Positions 33,544 to 42,230 of a stretch of 64,000 bases of DNA are shown here, in pieces. A model generated the notes under the pieces. That model worked only from the letters and a program-made list of their open reading frames with translations. It was not told the DNA's origin and did not search any database. The translations under genes were made by a program, and so were the position numbers. Each line of letters starts with the position of its first letter. Position 1 is the first letter of the stretch. The DNA comes from Candidatus Fimenecus excrementigallinarum (GTDB taxonomy: Bacteria > Bacillota > Clostridia > Oscillospirales > Acutalibacteraceae), in assembly GCA_018714805.1 (NCBI GenBank), contig DVMW01000043.1, positions 32,522 to 96,521 of the forward strand, given 5' to 3'.

Positions 33544-35307
33544 ATGGCGTTTTCCGAAGAATTTTTGTCTGAGCTGCGTGCGCGCGCCGATATGGAGTCC
33601 GTTGCGTCCTCATACGTAACGCTCAAGCGCCGCGGCCGTATTCTGACGGGTCTTTGCCCGTTCCACAACGAAAAAACGCCTTCCTTTACCGTTTATCCCG
33701 AAACGCAGTCCTATTACTGCTTTGGCTGCGGCAACGGCGGCGACGTGATTACCTTCATCAAAAACATTGAAAATCTGGACTATGTCGAGGCCGTGCGGCT
33801 GCTTGCGGAGCGCGTCGGGCTTGACGTCCCGCAGGACAGCCGGTACGACGCCGGGCTCTTTGAGCGGCGCCGGCGGATGTTTGAAGCCAACCGTTTGGCG
33901 GCGCGCTACTTCTTTAAAGCGCTGTATTCTGAGGCCGGACAGGCCGGTCTTGCGTACTATCACGAGCGCGGCCTTTCCGATGCAATCATCCGTAAATTCG
34001 GCCTCGGCTTCGCCCCGAAGGGCTGGGAGAATCTGCGGCGGTATCTAAACGGCGAGGGTTTTTCGGACCGGGAGCTGTTTGAAGCGAACCTCATTCGCAA
34101 AAGCAGCCGTTCGGACAGGGAATCCTATTACGACGCGTTTTCCGAGCGCGTCATGTTCCCGATTCTGGATTTGCGCGGCAACGTGCTGGCGTTCAGCGGC
34201 CGCGCCATTACGCCGGACGCGCAGCGCAAATATGTCAACACCAGCGACACGCTTGTTTACAAGAAGGGGGAAAACCTTTTCGCCTTGAATCTTGCACGCA
34301 AGTCGAAGGCCGGCAGCTTAATTTTGTGCGAAGGGAATATGGACGTCGTCGCGCTGCACCAGGCCGGCTTCGACAACGCCGTCGCGGGGCTCGGCACCGC
34401 GCTGACGGAGCAGCAGGCGGCTTTGCTTTCCCGCTATACGTCCGAGGTTCTGCTTTGCTACGACAACGATGAAGCCGGGCAGAAGGCGATTCGGCGTGCG
34501 CTGTCTATTTTGGAAAAAACGACGCTGCACGTCAAGGTGATTCGGATGCAGGGCGGTAAGGACCCGGATGAAATCATCAAGACCCACGGCCCGGAACGGT
34601 TCCGCGCGCTGCTGCAGGACGCCGCCAACGACGTGGAATACCGCATTATGCAGGCGCGCGGCGCCTACGACGTTTCCACGTCCGACGGCAAAACCGCCTT
34701 TTTGACCGACGCCTGCAAGGTTCTCGCCGATTTGCAAAGCCCGGTGGAGCTGGATGTGTACGCGTCCCGCCTGGCGGAGGAGACCGGTGTGGAAAAAGCG
34801 GCGATTTTAGCGCAGGCCGGCCAGCTGCGCAAAACGGTCAGCCGCAAAAGAGAGCGTGACCGTCTGCGTGATGCGCGGGCAGCCGCCGCCCCGGCGCAAA
34901 AAGCGATTGACGCAGTAAACCCGGAGCGCGCCAAACGGCTGCGTGCGGCGCGCGCGGAGGAGACGCTTCTCGCCTCCATTATGCATAATCCGGACATTTT
35001 CAGTCAAATTAAGGGAGAAATCGAACCGGACGATTTTGTGACCGCCTTCAACGCGCGCGTTTTTGCGGCGGTTGGGGCGTGTATGCAGCAATACGGCCAC
35101 TTTTCCCTTTCCATGCTCGAGGGGGATTTTACACCGGCGGAATCCAGCGCGGTTGCCGCCATTCTGGCGCAAATCCCGAATTTGGCCGACACGCTGCAGG
35201 AATGCCGGGACTGTATCCGCGTCATGCGTGAGGAAAAGGGCAAGGTCGGCCGCGGCGAGGCCTGCTCTTTGTCCGACTCGGATTTTTTAAAGCTCTTTAA
35301 GCCTTAA
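33544..35307 (+). CDS. dnaG: DNA primase
   Basis: A 587-residue primase that makes RNA primers at the replication fork. The N-terminal zinc ribbon has Cys38, His41, Cys59 and Cys62 (CPFHNEKTPSF, CFGCGNGGDVI). The central catalytic core contains the RNA-polymerase-like FSGRAITP segment and the TOPRIM domain (LCEGNMDVVALHQAG, LCYDNDEAGQKA). The C-terminal about 140 residues should bind DnaB. AAGGAGGTGA lies before the ATG at 33544; an upstream in-frame ATG at 33520 overlaps the Shine-Dalgarno region and was rejected. It is followed after 33 nt by rpoD. Confidence 0.96.
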   Translation: MAFSEEFLSELRARADMESVASSYVTLKRRGRILTGLCPFHNEKTPSFTVYPETQSYYCFGCGNGGDVITFIKNIENLDYVEAVRLLAERVGLDVPQDSRYDAGLFERRRRMFEANRLAARYFFKALYSEAGQAGLAYYHERGLSDAIIRKFGLGFAPKGWENLRRYLNGEGFSDRELFEANLIRKSSRSDRESYYDAFSERVMFPILDLRGNVLAFSGRAITPDAQRKYVNTSDTLVYKKGENLFALNLARKSKAGSLILCEGNMDVVALHQAGFDNAVAGLGTALTEQQAALLSRYTSEVLLCYDNDEAGQKAIRRALSILEKTTLHVKVIRMQGGKDPDEIIKTHGPERFRALLQDAANDVEYRIMQARGAYDVSTSDGKTAFLTDACKVLADLQSPVELDVYASRLAEETGVEKAAILAQAGQLRKTVSRKRERDRLRDARAAAAPAQKAIDAVNPERAKRLRAARAEETLLASIMHNPDIFSQIKGEIEPDDFVTAFNARVFAAVGACMQQYGHFSLSMLEGDFTPAESSAVAAILAQIPNLADTLQECRDCIRVMREEKGKVGRGEACSLSDSDFLKLFKP

Positions 35308-35340
35308 AAAAACAGTTTTACATAAAGTGAAGGAGAAATT

Positions 35341-36438
35341 ATGGAGAAAAACGAGAAAAAGACTTCCATTCAGGCCCTGCTTGAAAAAGGCAAGGCGGCG
35401 GGGAAGCTGTCGACGCAGGATATTGACACGGTCATTATGGAATCCGACGTCGATATGGAGGAGCTCGACCGGCTGTACGAGACCATCGAAGCCCAGAACA
35501 TCGAGATTGTGGACGACATGAGCGATTCTGCGCTCGAGGATTTGAATTTCGAAGGCGATTTGCCGAAGGGGCAGGAAGCCGCGGCGGCGGACAGCGAAAA
35601 CCGCACGGCCGCAATGGACGACCCGGTCAAGGTCTATTTGAAGGAAATCGGGCGCGTGCCGCTGCTGACGCCGGAGGAGGAAATCGAGCTCGCCATGCGC
35701 ATCAGCGAAAACGACCAGCAGGCGAAGCAGCGTCTGGCGGAGGCCAACCTGCGCCTGGTTGTCAGCATCGCCAAGCGCTATGTCGGACGCGGGATGCAGT
35801 TTTTGGATTTGATTCAGGAAGGGAACCTGGGGCTTATCAAGGCGGTCGACAAGTTTGATTATACCAAGGGCTTTAAATTTTCGACCTACGCGACCTGGTG
35901 GATTCGGCAGGCGATTACCCGCGCCATAGCGGACCAGGCGCGCACCATCCGCATCCCCGTACACATGGTCGAAACCATCAACAAGGTCAAAAAGACCAAC
36001 ACGCAGCTGCTGCACAAAAACGGCCGCGACCCGACGGCCGAGGAGATTGCCGAGGAGCTGAATATGCCGGTCGACAAGGTGCGCGAAATTCTGCGCGTGT
36101 CGCAGGAGCCGGTTTCGCTGCAAACGCCCATCGGCGAGGAGGAGGACAGCCACCTCGGTGATTTCATTCCGGACGAGGAGGCGCTCGCGCCTGCGGACGC
36201 GGCTTCCATGACGCTTTTAAAGGAGCAGCTTTCCGAGGTACTTAAAACCCTGACGCGGCGGGAAGCCAAGGTGCTTGCGCTGCGCTTCGGTCTGGAGGAC
36301 GGACACCCGCGCACGCTCGAGGAGGTCGGCTCGGCGTTCGGCGTTACGCGTGAACGTATCCGGCAGATTGAAGCGAAGGCTCTGCGCAAGCTGCGCCACC
36401 CGAGCCGCAGCAAAAAATTGAAGGATTATCTGGATTGA
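35341..36438 (+). CDS. rpoD: Primary sigma factor (SigA/RpoD)
   Basis: A 365-residue housekeeping sigma factor. A short acidic region 1.1-like N-terminus (about 1-90) precedes region 1.2 ([16 protein letters not shown]). Region 2 is near-universal ([46 protein letters not shown]), followed by region 3 and region 4 ([29 protein letters not shown]). It recognises promoters of the TTGACA-N17-TATAAT type found throughout this window. AAGGAG precedes the ATG. It ends the dgt-dnaG-rpoD unit with a strong terminator. Confidence 0.97.
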   Translation: MEKNEKKTSIQALLEKGKAAGKLSTQDIDTVIMESDVDMEELDRLYETIEAQNIEIVDDMSDSALEDLNFEGDLPKGQEAAAADSENRTAAMDDPVKVYLKEIGRVPLLTPEEEIELAMRISENDQQAKQRLAEANLRLVVSIAKRYVGRGMQFLDLIQEGNLGLIKAVDKFDYTKGFKFSTYATWWIRQAITRAIADQARTIRIPVHMVETINKVKKTNTQLLHKNGRDPTAEEIAEELNMPVDKVREILRVSQEPVSLQTPIGEEEDSHLGDFIPDEEALAPADAASMTLLKEQLSEVLKTLTRREAKVLALRFGLEDGHPRTLEEVGSAFGVTRERIRQIEAKALRKLRHPSRSKKLKDYLD

Positions 36439-36444
36439 TTTTTC

Positions 36445-36480
36445 GGCGTTTCCCCACTTTTCGGGAAACGCCTTTTTTCT
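36445..36480 (+). terminator. Rho-independent terminator after rpoD
   Basis: GGCGTTTCCC and GGGAAACGCC form a perfect 10-bp stem followed by TTTTTT. Confidence 0.9.
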
Positions 36481-36492
36481 CCAAAAAATGCC

Positions 36493-36521
36493 TTGTGCGT
36501 ACCCGGCAGATATGCTACAAT
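36493..36521 (+). promoter_or_regulatory. Promoter of the dCMP deaminase gene
   Basis: TTGTGC (36493-36498), 17-nt spacer and TACAAT (36516-36521), about 19 nt of leader. Confidence 0.6.
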
Positions 36522-36546
36522 AAGAAAAATGAAGGGTGGGATTTGC

Positions 36547-37035
36547 ATGGAAAGACGGGATAAAATCAACTACTATCTGGACCTTGCGGAAATGGTCGCG
36601 CAGCGCAGCACCTGCCTGCGCCGCCACTTCGGCGCGGTGATTGTCCAAAACGACGAGGTGATTTCGACCGGCTATAACGGCGCGCCGCGCGGGCGGCAGA
36701 ATTGCACGGATTTGAACTATTGCGTCCGCCAGCAGCTCAATGTGCCGCGCGGGGAGCGGTATGAGCTTTGCCGCAGCGTCCATGCGGAGGCGAACGCCAT
36801 CATCAGCGCTTCCCGAAAGGAAATGCTCGGCAGCACGCTTTACCTTGTCGGGATTGAGTGCGATACCGGCGAATACGTGCAAAGCGCAAGCAGCTGCCCG
36901 ATGTGCAAGCGGCTGGTCATTAACGCCGGGATTATGCACGTCATCATCCGGGACACAAAGGACGAATACCGCATTGTCAACGTTCAGAAATGGATTGACA
37001 GCGACGAATCCTTAGACGGTGCAAAAGGGTACTAA
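36547..37035 (+). CDS. dCMP deaminase family protein (ComEB-like)
   Basis: A 162-residue zinc deaminase that converts dCMP to dUMP for thymidylate synthesis. The zinc site is HAE (79-81, His ligand and catalytic Glu) plus SCPMC (Cys117 and Cys120). STGYNGAPRGRQNC is typical of the dCMP deaminase branch. AAGGGTGGG lies before the ATG at 36547, chosen over an upstream frame extension that covers the promoter. It is 14 nt before the cohesin/dockerin-like gene, so the two may be cotranscribed, though no functional link is obvious. Confidence 0.88.
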   Translation: MERRDKINYYLDLAEMVAQRSTCLRRHFGAVIVQNDEVISTGYNGAPRGRQNCTDLNYCVRQQLNVPRGERYELCRSVHAEANAIISASRKEMLGSTLYLVGIECDTGEYVQSASSCPMCKRLVINAGIMHVIIRDTKDEYRIVNVQKWIDSDESLDGAKGY

Positions 37036-37049
37036 GGGAGAGCTTCAGC

Positions 37050-37946
37050 ATGCGGCAGAAAAATAAACGATGGGGCAGGGGAGCGGCGGCTTTCCTGCTG
37101 TGTGTACTTCTTATCGCTTGTTCCTTCCTTGTGCCTGCCGTGGCGGCGGACAACGGCTTTTCCATTTCCGTTGGTTCCATCGAAAACGGCGGCCTTGTGC
37201 GGGTGCACATATTTGCGGATGAATCCAGACGGTTCGGCGGATTTTCCTTGAAGCTGCGGTATACGGATACGCTGCTGCGCTTTCAGAGCGCGCAGGGCTT
37301 TGCCCACAATGGGGTTGTAACGGCCGGGCTTGAGAAAGAAGGCGTGGTTTCCGTCGCTTTTGCCACGGCGTCCGACACCGGCTACACGGGCGGCGACCCC
37401 GCCTGCGAAATCGTGTTTCAAATTGCGGACGGCGCCGTCGGTACGGCGGAGCTTTCCCTGCTCGTGGCGGAGGCAATCGATACCGCAAACGCACCGTTGA
37501 CCGGACTTGGAGCCGACCCGGTAACGCTCGAGGTTACGCCGCTTTCTCTGGAGATTACAGCCCCACCGCTGCGGAAATTCTATTTTTGCGGCGAGCCGCT
37601 TGATTTAAGCGGGCTGGCGGTTACGGCGACTTTTCCCGGCGGCGTGCAGGCGGTGCTGACCGAGTATGCCGTTCGCGGGTTCCAGTCTGCTGTGCCGGGT
37701 GAAACCGTAGTAACGGTGCGCAGCGGGAAGAACGAGGCTGCGTTCTCGGTCCTGATTGTACTCAAAGGCGATGTGGATGCAAACGAGCTGGTCAACACGG
37801 AAGACCGCGCATTGATTCTGCAGCAGGCGGCCGACCGGGCGGCGCTGAGTGAGGAGCAGCAGTTCCGTATGGACTTAAACGGCGACGGCGTGGTGGACGG
37901 CTTCGATGTGCTGTACGAAAACAGGTATATACAGGAAAACGCGTAA
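37050..37946 (+). CDS. Secreted cohesin-like / Ig-like / dockerin-like protein
   Basis: A 298-residue exported protein. A signal peptide with a long hydrophobic core ends near PAVAA (about residue 33). Residues 35-165 resemble a cohesin domain (FGGFSLKLRYTDTLLRFQSA, CEIVFQIADGAVGTAELSLLVAEA). Residues about 168-235 look like a bacterial Ig-like domain of the kind with YFCGEPLDLSGLAVTATF. The C-terminus (240-298) has two EF-hand-like loops, GDVDANELVNTEDRALI and DLNGDGVVDGFDVLYE, spaced like a dockerin. GGGAGAG precedes the ATG. Having both a putative receptor (cohesin) and ligand (dockerin) in one small protein suggests an adaptor in a cellulosome-like or surface complex. No anchor motif is seen. 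Domain calls are by eye. Confidence 0.72.
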   Translation: MRQKNKRWGRGAAAFLLCVLLIACSFLVPAVAADNGFSISVGSIENGGLVRVHIFADESRRFGGFSLKLRYTDTLLRFQSAQGFAHNGVVTAGLEKEGVVSVAFATASDTGYTGGDPACEIVFQIADGAVGTAELSLLVAEAIDTANAPLTGLGADPVTLEVTPLSLEITAPPLRKFYFCGEPLDLSGLAVTATFPGGVQAVLTEYAVRGFQSAVPGETVVTVRSGKNEAAFSVLIVLKGDVDANELVNTEDRALILQQAADRAALSEEQQFRMDLNGDGVVDGFDVLYENRYIQENA

Positions 37947-38044
37947 CGCAGCCGCGCAGGTTCAGATTTAGCAAATTGCATAATATCGGTTCGCTATTTT
38001 TGAACAGGTTCCATAGAATTTTGTTTTCAAATCTCCTTTTTTTC

Positions 38045-38073
38045 TTGACAAATCTGTTAAAATTTTATATACT
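38045..38073 (+). promoter_or_regulatory. Promoter of the liv operon
   Basis: TTGACA (38045-38050), 17-nt A/T-rich spacer and TATACT (38068-38073). A start near 38080 gives a leader of about 69 nt. Confidence 0.8.
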
Positions 38074-38098
38074 GTTCTCATTCTCGAAACAGGCAATA

Positions 38099-38124
38099 TG
38101 CAGGGGAGTGTTTCCTCTCCTGCA
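38099..38124 (+). promoter_or_regulatory. Leader hairpin upstream of livJ
   Basis: TGCAGGGGAG and CTCTCCTGCA pair (one G-U) around TGTTTC. No T-run follows, so it is not a terminator; it may stabilise the 5' end of an abundant mRNA or be a regulator site. Confidence 0.4.
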
Positions 38125-38148
38125 AAAATAGTTTGGGAGGCAATTGGT

Positions 38149-39330
38149 ATGAAAATGAAAAAGGTTCTTGCCGCGCTCCTTGCATTGGCCATGGTGGTTC
38201 TCTGCTTTGCAGCCTGCGGCGAAACCGGCGACAAGACCGGCGGCTCAACCGACGCGAACACCATCAAAATCGGTTTAAGCGGCCCGCTGACCGGCAACAA
38301 CGCGCAGTACGGCATCGGCGTCCAAAACGGCGCGCAGCTTGCGGTGGATGAGATTAACGCCGCCGGCGGCATCAACGGCTACAAGGTCGAGCTGGAAATG
38401 GAGGACGACGAAGCGGACGCTGAAAAGGCAGCGAACGCATATGCGAACCTGCTCGACTGGGGTATGCAGATTTCCATGGGTACCGTGACCTCCGCCGCCT
38501 GCGCTGCGTTCCAGGGCCGTGCGGCCGAGGACAATATGTTCCTGCTGACCCCGTCTGCCACGTCGGTTGACGCGATTCAGGGCGACAACGCGTTCCGCGT
38601 CTGCTTCTCCGACCCGCAGCAGGGCGTTGAAGCGGCGGATTACATCTCGGAAAACAAGCTTGCGACCAAGGTCGCGATTATCTATGACGCTTCCGATACC
38701 TATTCCTCCGGCATCCACGACAGCTTCTCTGCGGAAGCGAAGGCCAGGGGGCTCGAGATTGTGGCGAGTGAAGCGTTTACCGCCGACAACAATACCGACT
38801 TCTCGGCGCAGATTCAGTCCGTGAAATCCGCCGGCGCAGAGCTTGTGTTCCTGCCCATCTATTACAACGAAGCTTCCAAGATTATCCAGCAGGCTGCAAG
38901 CGCCGGTCTCGATGTTCAATGGTTCGGCTGCGACGGCCTTGACGGGCTGCTCCGCATTGAAAACTTCGATTATTCCCTTGTCGAGGGCGTTATGCTTCTG
39001 ACTCCGTTCACGCCGAACGCGACGGACGAATACACGCAGAACTTCGTCAAGGCCTATGAAGCGAAGTATCCGGACCAGGCCTCTACGCTCAACCAGTTTG
39101 CTGCGGATGCGTACGATGCGGTCTACATCATCAAGCAGGCCTGCGAGCAGGCGAATGTTACGCCGGATATGTCGGTTTCCGACACCTGCGAGGCGCTGAA
39201 AGCTGCGATGACTTCCATCACCTACACCGGTGTGACCGGCAAGGGGATTACCTGGGGCGCGGACGGCGAACCCTCCAAGCCTCCGATTGTTGTCCGTATT
39301 GAAAACGGCGAATATACGGTTCTTCAGTAA
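38149..39330 (+). CDS. livJ: Branched-chain amino-acid ABC transporter, substrate-binding lipoprotein
   Basis: A 393-residue extracellular solute-binding lipoprotein (Peripla_BP_6 type) that captures leucine, isoleucine, valine or related ligands. The signal peptide ends in LCFAAC (Cys23 lipidated), followed by a Gly/Ser/Thr linker. The mature domain begins IKIGLSGPLTGNNAQYG and includes INAAGGINGYKVELEMEDDEADAEKA split in two lobes, as usual. GGGAGG lies 9 nt before the ATG. Four transporter genes follow in order, separated from livJ by two hairpins that may set higher livJ levels. Ligand specificity is inferred. Confidence 0.92.
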   Translation: MKMKKVLAALLALAMVVLCFAACGETGDKTGGSTDANTIKIGLSGPLTGNNAQYGIGVQNGAQLAVDEINAAGGINGYKVELEMEDDEADAEKAANAYANLLDWGMQISMGTVTSAACAAFQGRAAEDNMFLLTPSATSVDAIQGDNAFRVCFSDPQQGVEAADYISENKLATKVAIIYDASDTYSSGIHDSFSAEAKARGLEIVASEAFTADNNTDFSAQIQSVKSAGAELVFLPIYYNEASKIIQQAASAGLDVQWFGCDGLDGLLRIENFDYSLVEGVMLLTPFTPNATDEYTQNFVKAYEAKYPDQASTLNQFAADAYDAVYIIKQACEQANVTPDMSVSDTCEALKAAMTSITYTGVTGKGITWGADGEPSKPPIVVRIENGEYTVLQ

Positions 39331-39356
39331 CGTCTTTCGCTGTACCTGTTCATTCG

Positions 39357-39390
39357 GTATGCCGTATGGAGGCGACTCCATACGGCATAC
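39357..39390 (+). terminator. Perfect 15-bp hairpin between livJ and livH, possible attenuator
   Basis: GTATGCCGTATGGAG pairs exactly with CTCCATACGGCATAC around a GCGA tetraloop, followed by TTTGGGATTTT. The broken T-run suggests partial termination or a 3' end that protects livJ mRNA, giving more binding protein than permease. Confidence 0.6.
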
Positions 39391-39411
39391 TTTGGGATTT
39401 TCGACTGCATG

Positions 39412-39454
39412 TGTGCTTTGAAGAATCGCAGCTTTTGCGCCTTTTCAAAGCACA
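39412..39454 (+). promoter_or_regulatory. Second hairpin just before the livH ribosome-binding site
   Basis: TGTGCTTTGAA (39412-39422) pairs with TTCAAAGCACA (39444-39454), with an inner CGCA/TGCG stem. It ends 3 nt before the livH Shine-Dalgarno sequence, so it may affect livH translation. Confidence 0.5.
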
Positions 39455-39469
39455 TATGGGAGGATGGCT

Positions 39470-40351
39470 ATGGAGTTTATTTCCTATCTCGTTTCCGGCA
39501 TCAGCCTGGGGAGCATATATGCGCTGATTGCTTTGGGGTATACGATGGTATACGGCATTGCGAAAATGCTGAATTTCGCGCACGGCGATGTGATTATGGT
39601 CGGCGCCTATATCATTTTCATTTGCAGCACCTCGCTGGGCGTTCCGGCGGTCGTCAGCGTATTGGCGGGTATTTTGGTCTGCACGGTCGCCGGCGTCGTC
39701 ATTGAACGCGTGGCCTATAAGCCGCTGCGCAACGCGTCGTCCCTGGCGGTTCTGATTACCGCAATCGGCGTGAGCTACTTGCTGCAAAACGCGGCGCTGT
39801 TGATTTTCGGGTCGGATACCAAAAGCTTTTCCTCCGTTATCTCCATACCGGCGCTTTCGCTGTTTGGCGGGCAGCTGCATATTTCCGGCGAGACCATCGC
39901 CACCATAGCGGTCTCAGTTGTCCTGATGGTTGCGCTGACGCTGTTCATCAACAAAACCAAGCCCGGACGCGCCATGCGTGCGGTTTCGGAGGACCGGGGC
40001 GCGGCGCAGCTCATGGGCATCAACGTAAACGCCACAATTACCCTGACGTTTGCCATCGGGTCCGCGCTTGCCGCCATTGCCGGCGCGCTGCTTTGCTCGG
40101 CGTACCCTTCGCTTTCCCCGACGACCGGCGCCATGCCCGGCATCAAGGCGTTTACGGCGGCCGTGTTCGGCGGCATCGGTTCTATTCCCGGGGCCATGCT
40201 CGGCGGCGTGCTTCTGGGGGTAATCGAGAATTTAAGCAAGGGCTACATTTCAACCCAGCTGTCCGACGCTATCGTATTTGCGGTTTTAATTCTTGTTCTC
40301 CTTATCAAGCCGACCGGCCTTTTGGGCAAGAAAATTCGAGAGAAAGTTTGA
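39470..40351 (+). CDS. livH: Branched-chain amino-acid ABC transporter permease LivH
   Basis: A 293-residue membrane permease with about eight helices (MEFISYLVSGISLGSIYALIALGYTMVYG, NFAHGDVIMVGAY). The conserved EAA-like loop region (MRAVSEDRGAAQLMGINVN) contacts the ATPase. ATG 39464 is part of the Shine-Dalgarno sequence (GGGAGG ATG), so the ATG at 39470, 6 nt after GGGAGG, was chosen. livM begins 10 nt after its stop. Confidence 0.93.
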   Translation: MEFISYLVSGISLGSIYALIALGYTMVYGIAKMLNFAHGDVIMVGAYIIFICSTSLGVPAVVSVLAGILVCTVAGVVIERVAYKPLRNASSLAVLITAIGVSYLLQNAALLIFGSDTKSFSSVISIPALSLFGGQLHISGETIATIAVSVVLMVALTLFINKTKPGRAMRAVSEDRGAAQLMGINVNATITLTFAIGSALAAIAGALLCSAYPSLSPTTGAMPGIKAFTAAVFGGIGSIPGAMLGGVLLGVIENLSKGYISTQLSDAIVFAVLILVLLIKPTGLLGKKIREKV

Positions 40352-40361
40352 GGTGAACGCC

Positions 40362-41459
40362 GTGGCAACACAAAAAAGAACGCTCAAGGCGTCGACCAAA
40401 AACGACCTTATCACATACGCCATGCTGGCCGTCATGTTTGTTGTGGTGCAGATTTTAACGGCGACCGGCAACATTTCCAATCTGTTTGAGGGCCTTTTGG
40501 TGCCGCTTTGTACCTACTCCATTATGGCCGTTTCTCTGAACCTTGTCGTCGGCATTTTGGGCGACCTTTCCCTCGGCCACGCCGGGTTTATGTGCGTCGG
40601 CGCCTATGCAAGCGCCTTTTTCTCCGTAACGTTTAAAGACGTTATCCAGCCGGACTGGTTCCGTTTCCTGCTCGCCCTGGTTTTAGGCGGTTTATGCGCG
40701 GGACTTGCGGGGCTTCTTATCGGGATACCCGTGCTGCGCCTGAAGGGCGACTATCTGGCCATTGTTACGCTGGCCTTCGGCGAGATTATCAAAAATATTG
40801 TCAATGTGCTGTACGTCGGTGTGGATGAAAACGGCCTGCACATTTCCATGCAGAACACCGGCGCGCTGAATCTTTCGGAAAACGGGCGCGTAATTTTGAA
40901 GGGCGCGCTCGGCATTACGGGCACACCGCGGGACGCTACCTTTTTGATTGGCTTCGTTCTGCTGCTTATTACCGTGTTCGTTTCGCTGAACCTGATTCAT
41001 TCCCGCACCGGCCGCGCGGTGATGTCCATTCGGGACAACCGCATTGCCGCGGAAAGCATCGGCATCAACGTTACGAAATATAAGCTGATTGTATTTTCCC
41101 TGTCCGCCTTCTTTGCGGGCATTGCAGGCGTTTTGTATGCGCACAACCTCACGTCTCTGACCGCGACGACCAAAAACTTCGGATACAATATGTCCATCAC
41201 AATCCTGGTGTTCGTCGTGCTCGGCGGGATTGGCAGTACGCGCGGCTCCATTATTGCCGCCATCATCCTGACCGCGCTGCCGGAGGTGCTGCGCGGCATG
41301 GACAATTACCGGATGCTGATTTATTCGATTCTGCTGATTGTCATGATGCTCGCGAACAACAATGAAAAAATCAATGTATTCAAAGAGAAAATTTCAATCA
41401 TGAACTGGCTGCAGAACAAGAGCAAGGGCAACAAATTGGATAAGGAGGCGCATTCCTGA
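40362..41459 (+). CDS. livM: Branched-chain amino-acid ABC transporter permease LivM
   Basis: A 365-residue permease partner of LivH. Helices begin near residue 15 (AMLAVMFVVVQILTATG). The family signatures SLNLVVGILGDLSLGHAGFMCVGAY and the ATPase-contact loop RAVMSIRDNRIAAESIGINV are clear. The GTG at 40362 was chosen because GAGGTGA lies just upstream; another GTG nine bases earlier lies inside that Shine-Dalgarno sequence. The stop overlaps the livG start by one base (TGATG). Confidence 0.93.
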   Translation: MATQKRTLKASTKNDLITYAMLAVMFVVVQILTATGNISNLFEGLLVPLCTYSIMAVSLNLVVGILGDLSLGHAGFMCVGAYASAFFSVTFKDVIQPDWFRFLLALVLGGLCAGLAGLLIGIPVLRLKGDYLAIVTLAFGEIIKNIVNVLYVGVDENGLHISMQNTGALNLSENGRVILKGALGITGTPRDATFLIGFVLLLITVFVSLNLIHSRTGRAVMSIRDNRIAAESIGINVTKYKLIVFSLSAFFAGIAGVLYAHNLTSLTATTKNFGYNMSITILVFVVLGGIGSTRGSIIAAIILTALPEVLRGMDNYRMLIYSILLIVMMLANNNEKINVFKEKISIMNWLQNKSKGNKLDKEAHS

Positions 41460-42217
41460 TGGCATTGCTGGAATTCAAAAACCTCGGTATCCAATTCGGC
41501 GGTCTGCGCGCAGTCGATGATTTTTCCATGACGATTGAAGCCGGCGAGCTGTACGGGCTTATCGGGCCGAACGGCGCGGGCAAAACAACCGTTTTCAATA
41601 TGCTGACCGGCGTGTATAAGCCGACGGAGGGCAAGATTTTTCTCGACGGAAAAAGCATTGCCGGGAAAAAGCAGATTGAGATTAACCGCCTCGGCATTGC
41701 GCGCACGTTTCAGAATATCCGTCTGTTCAGGCAGATGTCCGTTTTGGACAATGTCAAGGTCGGGCTGCACAACCGGATTAAGTACAGCACCTTTGCGGGC
41801 GTGTTAAAGCTGCCGTCCTACTTCAAAAAGGAGCGGGAAATGGATGCGCGCGCCATGGAGCTGCTGTCTGTTTTCGGTCTGCAGGACGACGCGCAGATGC
41901 TTGCGGCCAATTTGCCGTACGGCAAGCAGCGCAAGCTGGAGATTGCGCGCGCGCTCGCCACGGACCCGAAGCTGCTGCTCTTAGACGAACCGGCCGCGGG
42001 TATGAACCCGAACGAAACGGCGGAGCTTATGGACACCATCCGCTTTGTGCGCGACAGGTTCCATATGACGATATTGCTTATCGAACACGATATGCACCTG
42101 GTTGCCGGCATTTGTGAAAAGCTGACGGTTCTGAATTTCGGAAAGGTGCTGGCAAGCGGGGAGACGGCCGCGGTTCTGAAAAACCCGGAAGTCGTCACCG
42201 CCTATCTCGGCGAATAA
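41459..42217 (+). CDS. livG: Branched-chain amino-acid ABC transporter ATPase LivG
   Basis: A 252-residue cytoplasmic ATPase. Walker A is GPNGAGKT, the signature loop reads LPYGKQRKLEIARAL (YGKQ in place of SGGQ, normal for LivG) and Walker B is LLLLDEPAAGMNP. TIEAGELYGLIGP and IEHDMHLVAGICEKLTVLNFG are typical. AAGGAGG precedes the ATG. It pairs with LivF to power LivHM. Confidence 0.94.
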   Translation: MALLEFKNLGIQFGGLRAVDDFSMTIEAGELYGLIGPNGAGKTTVFNMLTGVYKPTEGKIFLDGKSIAGKKQIEINRLGIARTFQNIRLFRQMSVLDNVKVGLHNRIKYSTFAGVLKLPSYFKKEREMDARAMELLSVFGLQDDAQMLAANLPYGKQRKLEIARALATDPKLLLLDEPAAGMNPNETAELMDTIRFVRDRFHMTILLIEHDMHLVAGICEKLTVLNFGKVLASGETAAVLKNPEVVTAYLGE

Positions 42218-42230
42218 GGAGGGGAAAGGC

